Assembly (NCBI GenBank): GCA_037074615.1
Contig: CM073537.1
Coordinates: 12,605,989-12,669,988 of the forward strand
Origin: Leucaena leucocephala
Taxonomy: Eukaryota; Streptophyta; Magnoliopsida; Fabales; Fabaceae
Length of the DNA stretch: 64,000 nucleotides
Reading direction: 5' to 3'
Under the pieces are notes generated by a model that worked only from the letters and a program-made list of their open reading frames with translations, was not told where the DNA came from and searched no databases. Below are positions 34,202 through 46,140 of the stretch, in pieces (position 1 is the first letter of the stretch; every line of letters starts with the position of its first letter). Position numbers and translations under genes: made by a program.

Positions 34202-36910
34202 AGATGAGTGACCTGACTTTGAAAATTCATAACTAATTCTAGAAAAATAGAAATGAAGTGGTTCAAATTGCTACATGAAGATAACTTAAGTATATTTCAG
34301 GTAAAAATCATTGGTTGACCAATACTTGACAAATTCAACGTGGGTCAACGTTTCAATCTTACTGTTCATCCAATGACTTTCTCCTGAATCCAGCATTCTG
34401 GTCCCAAATTTAACAATTTATATCTTTTCATATATACATCCAAATGAGGCAATCTATATATAAAATTAAAGCTTAGTTTGTCTAATTTTTACCCTAAAAA
34501 TTTCGTACTTTAATTCAATCATTTGATATTTTTAATGTTTTATCAAACATGAATAGGTCTTCACGAGTTACTGTTCACTGAGCCTATATTCAGCATTTAG
34601 TCTTTACATACACATGCATACAACCAACACATATCAGTTATACATGCCAGATAACAATTAATATTAAATAATCAACTGTTATATATTAGTACATGATTAA
34701 CATTCTCCTATTTCTGTTACACTTTCCGTTGTCTAAAATTCCAACAGCTTAACTGCTACATTCTATCTGTAGAAAGTAACCGATCTTGTACCGATTCGGT
34801 AATTCTCGTAGGAGCTACCATTCTACGTAAGTACCCAGGAAAGACTGGATAAACCTGCTAGGTCCACTCACTTCCAGCCTCCTTAGACAGCACCTATGTA
34901 CACAGTACGTATCAGTTCCTTTCTTTGTCCCGCCTTCGTTGCCGGAATTTCGGCAGCCTACCGGTGTCTCTTAAGATTTCCAAATTTTATTTTGATAGAA
35001 CCTCCCCTGTAATGTTATATTTGGGAATGAGATTCAAAAGAATCCTAATAGCAATAATCATAACAATATATGTAATACAGAGTGACGGTGCTTGCTTGTG
35101 ATTGTGTACAGATAAGTATGCTGCATGCTTCCATATTCAATAACATATGATCATAGCATTGGAATAGAGCTTCAAGCATAACATATAAGATAACAATCCA
35201 ACCAAAAAAAAGCACAACAATCACAAAGACATTACATAAGAGCTAGGATTAGTTGCTACCTCAAAAGCAGAGCTTCAGAACTTCTCTACTACTTTCAACT
35301 TCACCAGAACTTCCTTACTTCTTTCTTTCTCTCACTTTCTCTCTCAAGAACTTCTTTCTTCCTCTCTTTCTTGCTTGTGCCGAAATGAAGAGCTAGGGTG
35401 GTATTTATAGTGTTGAGCAATGGCAATCTCGTAATTTTGAAGACTTATGATCCTGTGGTCCTGGTTTTTCCTGAATTTCCTATTTTTCTTTATTCCTTTT
35501 ACTGCATCATGCATGACATCACTCAATGCCAACTCATGGGACACCTCACCTCCCACATTCTTCACATGGCGAAATTGAGAGGGAGCTAGAGCCTTCCGGA
35601 AGCTTTCCGGTCCAATCCGGTACCGGCCCGGTCAGTCTTCTCAAAAAACGTGATGTTTTCCGAATCTGATTTTTCTGAAAATCCTTTTTATGTCTAATGA
35701 CCTCACATTTAGTATCTAGACCCTTTATATCATTAACTTTTTAATACTGGGTCCAGACTCCGTTACAGATCCCCTGCGAAATGACCGAAATGCCCTTGGT
35801 GCCCTGTCTTGTCCTATTTTAACCCTAAGGGCAAAATCGTCATTTCACACCTTTCTGAACCTGGTCAAAGCATATACTGGCTCTATTCAACCTTATTTAG
35901 ATATGTCTTAGCCTCTAGGCCTGTCCAGAATGACCAGAATGCCCTCCATTCATCTGCTGCCCTTTTTGTGCGACACAGGGGCATTTTCGTAATTTCGCAC
36001 TTTTCCGGGGTTCCGCTGGACACTGGCCCACCTATCAGTCCAAGAGTCTTATTGGGCCTCTAATGGAGCCATTTTTGGGCTTCCTGGGTCCATTACCTGT
36101 ATGGCACGCATTACGAGGAATCTTCCTCTGCCCCAATTCACCGAATATTATAATTATTATTTACCGATTATACACCTTTCCGGACACCGGCTCCTTTTCC
36201 CAGATACAGTGTCCTACTGTGTTCAGGCATCCTTGTGGGTTATAATAGTCATCTGACTGAAGTCATCCGATCGTATTCAGCCCCTTTAAAAATACTGATA
36301 AATCTCCTACCCGGATCCCTGGAGGCCTCACACTCCCGTCTGGATTTTCTAATTTACAGATAACTTTTCCTACAGACCTCCTATCGGTATTCTGTCAGTT
36401 TCCCAACATCCGCCCCATAAGGGTGCATCATCCTGTAATTTCTTACTTATATCTGAAATCTAGGGTATCCGGTATAAATTTTTATAACTTTCGGACGATC
36501 AGTCCATTTCTGGCTATCTGGAGTCTTCAAAAATTCCAGTATTAGGCTGGATTACCCAGCGTCACTTGCCCTATCTTCTGGTAAAATCTGGGACTGAAAT
36601 GCCACCGGTCAGTCCAAACCACTTCTGGCATAATTTTCTTTAATTATACTTTAGCCCCAAGGAACTTTTCCTTCTTTGCACTTAAGTCCCTTTATTTGGC
36701 TAAAATTACACTTTAAGACCCCACATTTTTGTCTACCTTTCCTTCCTTACCTTAACCTTTCCATATTTGCATTTAAGTCCTATCATTTCCTTTCTTTTGC
36801 AATTTAATCCTTTTCTTTACATAAAGGACCACATCTTTTTCCTGAAACAGAACTCGTATATTCCATCTAATCTGTACATGGAAATCAGTACAGAATTTAA
36901 GGATATTACA
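34202..36910 (-). repeat. Truncated solo LTR (Gypsy-1/2 type) in Gypsy-1
   Basis: Minus-strand LTR whose 5' end, TGTAATATCC, is at 36910. The last roughly 130 bp of its 3' end are missing, compared with the complete copy at 42772. The left junction falls on the shared bases AGA, consistent with a microhomology-mediated deletion that also removed adjacent RT sequence. The complement of TATAAATA is at 35402-35409. The right flank is CTACG (36911-36915). Confidence 0.85.
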
Positions 36911-37758
36911 CTACGCTTCTCGGCAGTTGAAGCCACATGAAGAGAATTATCCCACTCATGATCTGGAGCTTGCGGCGGTGGTTTATGCCCTGAAGATATG
37001 GAGATACTATTTATATGGAGCAACTATAGAGTTGTATTACGACCATAAAAGCCTGAAGTATCTACAAGATTAGAAGGAGCTGAATATGAGGCAACGGCGA
37101 TGGATGAAATTGTTAAAAGATTATGACTTCCAGATTAAATACCATCCAGGAAAAGCCAATGTGGTAGCTGATGCCCTGAGTAGAAAGGTGGTGCAGGTTG
37201 CATACATGATGATCAAGGAGTTGGAATTGATAGAAGATATGCACGATTGGAGCCCTCTATATCAAATGCAACTGACGGAGAATCCTTTCGGAGGAGTTCA
37301 TGTCAGAGCTTGCATAGAATATGAGATAAAAGAGGATCAAAAGTAGGATAAGCTCGCAGCAATATTCAAAGACAAGCTGGAGAAGGGGAAGACAAGGAAT
37401 TTTGAGATGTCCCCAGACGGATTACTACAGTTTCGGGGAAGACCCTATATCCCTAATGTTGTGGGATTAAGGGAAAGGATCCTGGAAGAAGCACATAAAA
37501 GTCGGTAAACTGTACATCCAGGTATGACCAAGATGTACCATGATGTTAAAAGGTTATTTTGGTGGCCTGGATTGAAGAAAGATGTTGTAACTTATGTATC
37601 TAAGTGCTTGACCTGCCAGAAAGTGAAAGTTGAACATCAAAAGCCAGCAGGAACATTGCAGCCTCTAGAAATCCCTGAGTAGAAATGGGATGGGATTGCC
37701 ATGGACTTTGTGGAAGGATTACCCCTGACTCTAAGTAGACATGATGTAGTATGGGTAG
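36911..37758 (+). pseudogene. Gypsy-1 RNase H and integrase N-terminus
   Basis: RNase H residues (SRQLKPHEENYPTHDLEL, then KIWRYYLYG, YHPGKANVVADALSR) precede the integrase zinc-binding region (HPGMTKMYHDVKRLFWWPG, CLTCQ) and the start of the catalytic core (AMDFVEGLPLT). Stops occur at about 37071, 37344, 37506 and 37680. The CDH of Gypsy-2 reads YDH here. It is cut by Gypsy-2 after GGTAG (37754-37758). Confidence 0.85.
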
Positions 37759-40602
37759 TGTAATATCCTCAACTTTTTGTACTGATTTTTATGTGCAGAT
37801 TAAATGGAATATATGAGTTCTTTTTCAGGAAAAAGATGTGGTCTTTTATGTAAAGAAAAGGATTAAATTGCAAAAGAAAGGAAATGAAAGGACTTAAGTG
37901 CAATTATGGAAAGTTTAAGTTTAGGAAAGAAAGGTAGACAAAAATGTGGGGTCCTTAAGTGTAATTTTAGCCAAATAAAGGGACTTAGTTGAAAAGAAGA
38001 AAAGTTTCCGGGGTAAAAGTGTAATTATGAAAATTTGGACCGGAAATAGGCAAAAATAGTGATCGTACTCCGATCAGCCCCATATTCTACCAGTAGGTAG
38101 GGAAAGTGACACTGGGTAATCCAGCCTAATACCGGAATTTTTGAAGACTCCAGATAGCCAAAAATGGACTGATCGTCCAAAAGTTATAAAAATTCATACC
38201 GGATACCTAGATTTCAGATATAAGTGAGAAATTACAGGATGATGCACCCTTATGGGGCGGATGTCAGGAAACAGACAGAATACCGATAGGAGGTATGTAG
38301 AAAAAGTTATTCACTAATTAGCAAATCCAGACGGGAGTATGAGGCCTTCAGGGATCCGATAGGGAGATTTATCGGTATTTAAACTAAGACTGAATGAGGT
38401 CGGGTAACAACAGTCAGATGCCCATTATGACCTAAATGGCTGCCCGGACATAGTAGGGAAGAGTATCTGACAGAAGGAGACGGTGTCCGGATATGTGTGT
38501 AAACGGTGCATAATAAGCTAAAATATTCGGTGAACCTGGACAGGGGAGGATTCCTCGTAATGCGTGCCATGAAGGTGTTGGACCCAGAAAGGCCCAAAAA
38601 TGGCGCCATCAAACGCCGAATAAAATACGTGGACGAATAGGTGGGCTAGTGTCTAGCAGAACCCCGGAAAAGTGCGAAATTATGAAAATGCCCCTGTGTA
38701 GTACTAAAGGGGTAGCAGGTGTATGAAGGGCATTTTGGTCATTCTGGACAGACCTAGAGGCCAAGACATATACAGGTGAAGTTAACTAGAGTCAGTATAT
38801 GCCCTGATGAAGTACAGAAAGGTGTAAAATGACGGTTTTGCCCTTAGGGTTAAGATAGTGCATGAAAGGGCACCCAGGGGTATTTTGGTCATTTCGCAGG
38901 GGATCTGTAATTGAGTTTAGACCCAGTATTAAAATGTTAATGATATAAAGGATCCAGATACTAAGTTTAAGGTCAGAAGACATAATATGGGTTTTCAGAA
39001 AAATTAGATTCAGAAAACGGTCCAGTTTTTTAGGCGACGAATCGGGCCGGTACCAGATTGGACCGGAAAGCTTCCAGAAGGCTTCTAGCTCCCTGCATTT
39101 ATGCCATGTGATAAATGTGTGAGGTGAGGTGTCCCATGAGGTGGCCTTGAATGATGTCATGGATGATGCAGTAAAAGGAATAAAGAAAAATAGGAAATTC
39201 CAGGAAAAACCAGGACCACAAGTTCATAAGGCTTTAAAATTACAAGAATGCCATTGACTAAAACTATAAATACCCCCTAGCTCTTCATTTACCAAGGCCT
39301 AAGGAGCTTTTAGAGAGATAAGGAAGTGCTTGAGAGAGAAAGTGAGAGAAAAGAAAGAAGAAAAGAAGTTCTGGTGAAGTTGGAAGCAGTAGAGAAATTC
39401 TGAAGTTCTGCTTTTAAGGTAGTAACTAATCCTAGCTTTTATGTAATGTCTTTGTGAATTGTTGTTCTATTGTTTGGTTGGATTGTTGTCTTATATGTTA
39501 TGCTTGAAGCTCTATTACAATGCTATGATCATATGTTATTGAATATTGAAGCATGCAGCATACTTATCTGTACACAATCACAAGCAAGCACTGTCACTCT
39601 GCATTACATATATTGTTATGATTGTTGATACTGAGATTCTTTTGAATCTCATTCCCATATATAACATTACATGGGAGGTTCTGTCAAAATAAAATTTGGA
39701 AATTTTAAGAGACGCCGTTATGCTGCCGAAATTCTAGCAACAAAGCAGGGACAAAGAAAGGAACTGATACGAACTATGTACGTAGGTGCTGTCTAAGGAG
39801 GCTGGAAGTGAGTGGACCTAGCAGGTTCATCCAGTCTTTCCTGGGTACTTACGTAGAATGGTAGTTCCTACGGGAATTACCGAATCGGTACAAGATCGGT
39901 TACTTTGTATAGAAGGAATGTAGCAGTTATGCTGCCGGATTTTAGACAACGAAAAATGTAATAGAAATATGAGGATGTTAATCATGCACTAATGTATAGC
40001 AGTTGATTATTTAATAATGATTGTTATCTGGCATGTTTGACTGATATGTGATGTATGTATGCACTAATATGTAAGGTTGGTTGCTGAAAAATGACTTTGT
40101 GAACAGTAATCCGTGGAGACCTATTGATGTTTGATAAATCATTAAAAATAGTAAATGGTTGAATAAATGTATGATATTTCTATGGTAAATAGTAGACATA
40201 CTAAGCTTTGATATATAGAATGCTTCATTTGGATGTATACACGAAAATATATAAATTGTTAAATTTGGGACCAGAATGCTGGATTCAGGAGAAAATCACT
40301 GGATGAACAGTAAAGTTGAAACGTTGATCTACGTTGAATTTGTCAAGGAATGGTCAACCAATGATTTTTTCCTGAAATATAATTAAGTTATCTTCATGTA
40401 GCAATTTGAACCACTTCATTTCTATTTTTCTAGAATTAGTTATGATTTATCAAAGTCAGGTCACTCATCTGGAATTTGCCACAGTAAACAGTACCCGATA
40501 AGAATAAAATTCCAGATTAAGAGTTTAGACTTCAATGACCCTGAAAGTGGTTCTAATTGCTACTGAATGGTCCTTAAGATATATAAAAATAAGGATATGA
40601 CA
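37759..40602 (+). repeat. Gypsy-2 5' LTR
   Basis: 2844 bp, TGTAATATCC to GGATATGACA. TATAAATA is at 39265-39272. H1 is at 39633-39650. H3 is at 39860-39881 with a 9-bp stem closed by C-G around the tetraloop TACG (UACG in RNA, of the stable UNCG class). Confidence 0.9.
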
Positions 40603-40605
40603 TTT

Positions 40606-40617
40606 TGGTATAAGAGC
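40606..40617 (+). other. Gypsy-2 primer-binding site, mutated
   Basis: TGGTATAAGAGC; one base differs from the TGGTATCAGAGC of the other elements. Confidence 0.8.
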
Positions 40618-40715
40618 AAAGGATTCTGGCTTAGGAAATGCTCTGAGTGGATGATTTATAGATAGATATACTATGATAAAGTCGTCATAATTGACACTAA
40701 GTTAGTGTTTGCTGG

Positions 40716-41412
40716 ATGGCTAGACATAGATCAGGGTCTGAAACTACAGTAAACCAATGGGAGTTAAGACCAGAGGTCTCTAGTTCGGATAGTTCAGAAG
40801 AGGAGATAATGAGCAATGATTCTGACCCCTGGACACCTCCAGTAGTTGGTGACTCTGAAGAGGAAAGTTCCTCGGTAGGATCAAACTTTCCGATTGATGA
40901 TCAGGAGAAGATGGTGTTAAAAGGTCCTATCCCTGCCATTCCAATAAATGTAGCACCTCCAAATATAGCAGATATGTTAGGATTCAGGCAAGTACCTAAT
41001 CAGATGAATGCACCAGGTCCCAGTAAACCTAGATTAACATCAGTAGATATATCATTGGGAAATCTGATTGTAAGGATGGTACCAGGGGAGAACCTGAGTA
41101 GAGAACAATTTGAGAGATCAATAATATTAGCCCAACAACTATACAAGCTGAGACAAACCCTAGACAGAAACGTAGATCAAGATTATACGGTTTACCAGGA
41201 GTTTATTACAAGAGTAAAAGCGATATATCAGGCTTGGGACCCAAATATGTTAACCATGAGTCTTTAGGAAGAGATAATAAATGACTTGTTACCAATAACT
41301 CCTACTTGGAGATCAGAGTTGGACCAGTATTTTGATGAAGAACCATATTGTACCATATCCGACTAGATCTACCTGGTAGGAGAATTTATTAGAATAAAGT
41401 TTAAGAAGGTTT
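40716..41412 (+). pseudogene. Pre-gag ORF of Gypsy-2, two nonsense codons
   Basis: Homologue of 10879-11577. Conserved blocks are SGSETTVNQW, RPEVSSSDSSEEEIMSN, KGPIPAIPIN, NLSREQFE, TRVKAIYQAWDPN and TPTWRSELD. TAG codons lie at about 41265-41267 and 41364-41366, both at positions where Gypsy-1 keeps Trp (TGG). The alignment has no length change in the C-terminal two thirds, as expected of a real protein that decayed after insertion. Confidence 0.65.
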
Positions 41413-41588
41413 AGGGTATGATAGAAAGGGTAATGATCACAATATATGTAATGTATAAAAGACTAGAATGGTATTGTATGTATGACTGTGATATGTACAC
41501 ATACTTTGTATGTATATTATATTTGACATGGAATGAAATAGGAATTATGTTATTTATCATATTCTCTTTTGCTTTTAAGGATAACAAA

Positions 41589-42771
41589 ATGGTACAAACA
41601 AGGAGAACTATTCCAACTGAGGAACCCCGAGAGGCTGGAAATCTTAATCGAATGATCTTAGAAAGATTAGAACAACAACAAAAGATGATAGAAGAAATGC
41701 GAGCAGCTCAGGCATGAAATGAGAAAGAAAGAGATGCTGTCATAGCCGCAGTAGTGGCAGCAGCTGTAAGTAATTTAAGACCACCGGAGCCTTCAGGAGC
41801 GACTAGTAGAGAACCTGAAGAAGTACCACAGCAGGCGGAACAGCCCCAGAGATGGGTTGAATTGAGGGAGGAGGCAGTTAGCATCCAACAATGGATGGTT
41901 CGGTTTTGCAAGCACAATCCTCCCATTTTCGAAGGGACATTCGAAGTACAAATAGCAGAAAATTGGGTTAGTAGATTAGAGAAGATCTTCAAGGTCCTCG
42001 ACTGTCCAACTGAAACCAAGGCCCAAATGGCCATCTATCAATTAGAAAAGGATGCCGATAGATGGTGGAAGAATACAAAGTTACTTCTCCAAGCAAGAGA
42101 TATTCCAGTTACCTGGGAAGTGTTTCTTGAGCAGTTTTAAAAAAAAATATTTCCCTCAATCCGTCGGAGATGAAAAGGAGGCCGAATTCCTTGTACTGAG
42201 ACAAGGAGAAAAAGAAGCTTTTGACGAATATCTAGCTAAGTTCATCTGGCTATCCCAGTATTCTACGTATCTACGCCAAGTAGATGACGAGCGCTGGATG
42301 ACAGAAAGGATGATTCGGGGATTGAATTCCACGCTAAAGGAGAAGTTAACTCCGCAACAATACAACCAGTTTAATATGGCTGTGGAAGCATGTCGAATTG
42401 TAGAAAATAGCATGAATCATCGAATGCTGTCCAGATCCGGGAATAAGGATCCGGCGACCTCTGACAAAGCCGATCGAAATCAAGAAGCTGCAAGTGGAAC
42501 CGGCTATAAGAAAAGGAAGCGACCATGGCAGAACAGGAGGCCCAGTAGAGGAAATTTCCGCGACAGGTTTAACAACAGGATTCAAAGGCCCCAGTATGTG
42601 AAAAGTGTGGAAAGAATCATGGTGATAGACCATGTTTAATGGGCCAAAATGTTTGTTATACCTGCGGAAAGCCCGGACATTTTTCCAGAGAATGTCCTCA
42701 AGCTATAACTGTTCCAAGGCCAAGGACGGCAGGACGAGTGTTTGCACTCACTAGAGAGGACGCTCAGCGAT
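41589..42771 (+). pseudogene. Gypsy-2 gag with intact zinc knuckle
   Basis: Starts MVQTRRTIPTEEP. TGA at 41715-41717 stands where Gypsy-1 has CGT. The Gag core follows (FEVQIAENWVSRLEKIF, DADRWWKN). At about 42138 a run of A follows CAGTTTT and shifts the frame, which continues to 42639. The knuckle CYTCGKPGHFSREC (about 42657-42698) is canonical CCHC. The frame is interrupted at 42772 by a minus-strand LTR, right after GCGAT. Confidence 0.85.
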
Positions 42772-45049
42772 TGTCACATCCTTATTTTTATACATCTTAG
42801 GAACCATTCAGTAGCATTTGGAACCACTTTCAGGGTTATAGAAGTCCAATCTATCAATCTGGAATTCTACTCTTTCGGTACTGTTCATTGTGGCAAATTC
42901 CAGATGAGCGACTTGACTTTGAAAAATCATAACTAATTCTAGAAAAATCAAAACGAAGTGGTTCAAAGTGATACATGAATATAACTCAATTATATTTCAG
43001 GGAAAAATCATTGGTTGACCATTACTTGACCAATTCATCGTGGGTAAACGTTTCAAAGTTACTGTTCATCCAGTGATTTTCTCCTGAATCCAGCATTCTG
43101 GTTCCATCTTTGGTAATTTATATCCTTTCGTACAGACATCCAAATGGGGCATTCTATATATCAAATTAAATCTTAGTATATCTAATTTTTACCAAAAAAA
43201 TGTAGTGCATTAATTCAATCATTTACTATTTTTAATGATTTAACAAACATGCATAGGTCCTCACGAGTTACTGTTCACTGAACCTATTTTCAGCATTCAA
43301 TCTTCACATACACATGCATACAACCATCACATATTAGTCATACATGCCAGATAACAATTATTATTAGAAAATCAACTGTTGTATATCAGTGTATGATCAA
43401 TCCCCTCAAATTTCTATTACATCTTTTCACTGTCTAAAATCCGGCAGCATAACTGCTACAATTCTTCTTTAGAAAGTAACCGATGTTGTACCGATTCGGT
43501 AATTCCCTCATGAGAACTGCCATTCTACGTAGTACCCAGGAAAGACTGGATGAACCTGCTGGGTCCACTCACTTCCAGCCTCCTTAGACAGCACTACGTA
43601 CACAGTACGTATCAGTTCCTTTACCTGTTCCTGCTTTCTTGCCGGAATTTCGGCAGCATAACGGCGTCTCTTAAAATTTCCAAATTTCATTTTGACAGAA
43701 CCTCCCCTGTAATGTTATGTATGGGAATGAGATTCAAAAGAATCCCAGTAGCAACAATCATAACAATATATGTAATGCAGAGTGACGGTGCTTGCTTGTG
43801 ATTGTGTACAGATAAGTATGCTGCATGCTTCCATATTCAATAACATATGATCATAGCATTGGAATAGAGCTTGAAGCATAACATATAAGACAACAATCCA
43901 ACCAAACAAAACAACACATCACAAAGACATTACATAAGAGCTAGGATTAGTTACTACCTCAAAAGCAGAGCTTCAGAACTTCCCTACTACTTCCAACTTC
44001 ACCAGAACTTCCTTACTTCTTTCTTCCTCACACTTTCTCTCTCAAGAACTTCTTTCTACCTCTAAGAATGCTTCTTGGCGTGAAAATGAAGAGCTAGGGG
44101 GTATTTATAGTGTTGAGCAATGGCAATCTTGTAATTAGGAAGACTTATGATCCTGTGGTCCTGGTTTTTCCTGGAATTTCCTATTTTCTTTAATTTCCTT
44201 TTACTGCATCACCCTGGACACCTCATGTGTTGGAAATTGTGCCCTAGGGGCCAATCATTGTATCAGGTTATCACATTATTTGCATGTTTACTGTGATGAC
44301 CATCCTTGGATAACTCATGATCTTATCCTAAATGTCCCTGGTCGGTCATCTATGTGGGAGCAGAGATGAAATAAGACCAGTATGACTTTGAAGATATATA
44401 GAGATATAAATCAAAGTTAGAAGCACATGTAAGAGTACAGGGTGTTGGACCGACCCGCTATGAGAGAGCTGCATGGGTCAAGTCATAAGCTTCTCTCATA
44501 TACAAGCCATGTCACTATGCCCTTTGACCTGAGATCATCATGGATTCCTACATGACAAACGCTCAGCTTTGACCTAGTCAAAAGTCACTTTTGACCGAGT
44601 GATCATAAAGGCTATGCTCGGGCTTAGTGGTTTTTCATGCGGAGGAATGTGAATGGTCAAGATGGAATTTGTCCCTCACATTCGTAGAGAGATATTACTG
44701 GGCCCCTCGATGAGTGAGTCTGAGAAATGTATGGCCATACTGGAATGGAAGGGTAGTTCCATTTCTATATTCAGACTACTCAGGGATCGAGAAAGTAACG
44801 GTCAGGAACAGGAGGATGACGTTCTCCATGCCTCATCCTTGACCGAAATATCGTGTGACAAAAGGGACGTGATATGGTTGTATGAAAGGTTACATCGTTT
44901 ATCGATCCTCATATGTTTTGGGTAGTCGTAATGCCTTGCTAGAGACCACTTACGACTTGTGGGTCAGTATAGTAACTGGGCCACTGCCAACTTCATATGA
45001 GCCTACAGGGTCGCACACAAAACAGCCCAATGCGAGCTATGATGTCCAG

Positions 45050-45458
45050 ATTCATTGAATCTAAGAGATGTCTAGATTCAATGAATAATCTAGGGTGGAT
45101 ATATATTTTATATATATATATAAATTAGTTTATATATATATTATATATATAATATAAGAGATATTTGTAAGATTTAATTTATAAGGATAAATTAAATCTC
45201 TATCATTTTTGAATTTGAATTTAAATGGATATGATCTATTTGAATTTGAAATTCAAATTGATAAGATATCTCAAATTTGATTTATGAGAATAAATCAAAT
45301 ATAATTCTGTCTTATCTTTATTTTAAATTAAATAAATAGGTGAATTAAATCTGTGGGACGGATTTAATATAAACCATATTTATTTAATCAGTTTCTTATT
45401 AAATTATGCAATATATGATATTGTATTAATTCAGAATTAATATAAGATTAATTCTGAA
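45050..45458 (+). repeat. Chain of perfect inverted repeats in the Copia U3
   Basis: (a) ATTCATTGAATCTA 45050-45063 with TAGATTCAATGAAT 45073-45086. (b) GATTTAATTTA 45171-45181 with TAAATTAAATC 45188-45198. (c) ATTTGAATTT 45238-45247 with AAATTCAAAT 45249-45258. (d) ATTTGATTTA 45275-45284 with TAAATCAAAT 45291-45300. (e) TTCAGAATTAAT 45430-45441 with ATTAATTCTGAA 45447-45458. All arms are perfect with short loops and recur in the other Copia LTRs. Confidence 0.8.
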
Positions 45459-45760
45459 GCCCGGCCCTATTAGAAGCCCGATAGCTTCCTATATATTTGA
45501 CATTAGGAGCTAGGGTTCCACACACAATATAGATCTCTACACACACATTCAGACGTGAGAAGAGGGGCAGGGAGAGTGCAAAAGGTTTGCACATAAGAAA
45601 CTGCCGAGATAGAGATGGTGAGGACGGAATCTCTAGAAAGCCCTAGAGGGACAAGAGGCGCTAGCACGTCGTTCGCAATTGGAACGCTGTTCGTGTGGAT
45701 ACCGGTAGAGGAAGCTGATCTGAGCTGTCGACTTCTACGATACGGCCAGACACGAAGAAA

Positions 45761-46018
45761 GGTCGCGACCAGAACACACTTAGGTCGCGACCAAACGGGC
45801 ATCTGAACGTCAGAAATCCGAAAAGAGGATACAGGTCGCCACGTGAAGTTGAAGAGGTCGCGACTAAAAGCTCCAGAGGCGACAGGTCGCGACTAGAAGC
45901 AGAGTAAGTCGCGACTACAAACTCCAGAGGGGACAGATCGCGACTAGAAGCTGAGGAGGTCGCGACTGAAAGTTCCAGAGGCGAGGAGTCGCGACTAGTG
46001 GACACTGAGGTCGCGACC
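45761..46018 (+). repeat. TCGCGAC motif array in the Copia-3 5' LTR
   Basis: About ten units. Central units alternate GGTCGCGACTAAAAGCTCC-type (29 bp) and GGTCGCGACTAGAAGC-type (22 bp), a 51-bp period over about three copies. The first two units are exact GGTCGCGACC palindromes. Most cores are intact. Confidence 0.85.
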
Positions 46019-46140
46019 AAAGCTCGAGTACCGAAGGTAACACTTCTTTCTCCTTGACTTAAACACATTCGGTAGATCCTGGCTGGGAATGGAAAAATTT
46101 TTAAAGTTAATTTTCGCTGCGTGTCTTCCAATTCCCTTCA

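Larger units (their letters stand above)
7917..37758 (+). mobile_element. Gypsy-1: Ty3/gypsy chromovirus, interrupted
   Basis: Host parts are 7917-12003, 31980-34201 and 36911-37758. They give, in order, 5' LTR, PBS, pre-gag ORF, gag, zinc knuckle, protease, RT, RNase H and the start of integrase. It entered the Copia-1 gag after GTTAG (7912-7916). It was interrupted by Gypsy-3 in gag, by a truncated solo LTR between RT and RNase H, and by Gypsy-2 in integrase. Its integrase end, chromodomain and 3' LTR should lie right of the window. Many nonsense codons show it is dead. Confidence 0.85.
44228..46140 (+). repeat. Copia-3 5' LTR
   Basis: TGTTGGAAATTG to CAATTCCCTTCA. The chain of perfect inverted repeats is at 45050-45458. 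TATA-like CTATATATTTG lies near 45490. The TCGCGAC array is at 45761-46018. A minus-strand frame over the array is a by-product of its 51-bp (17-codon) period. Confidence 0.95.

Noticed and set aside
44653..44925. 90-codon ORF repeated in every young Copia LTR (MVKMEFVPHIRREILL)
   Set aside because: It lies in U3, has no recognisable domain, and Copia-1 (about 4910-5190) has stops in the same frame. The repetition is due to LTR copies. Kept as a weak possibility only.
45050..45086. Heat-shock element in the Copia U3 palindrome
   Set aside because: TTC and GAA are separated by three bases (TTCATTGAA), not the two bases of the nTTCnnGAAn consensus.
45661..46131. 156-codon minus-strand ORF across the Copia array (also at 52724-53194 and, on the plus strand, 15565-15969 and 22676-23080)
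   Set aside because: It is antisense to the element, made of a 17-residue periodic peptide generated by the 51-bp repeat, and its repetition simply reflects LTR duplication. It is not conserved in Copia-1.
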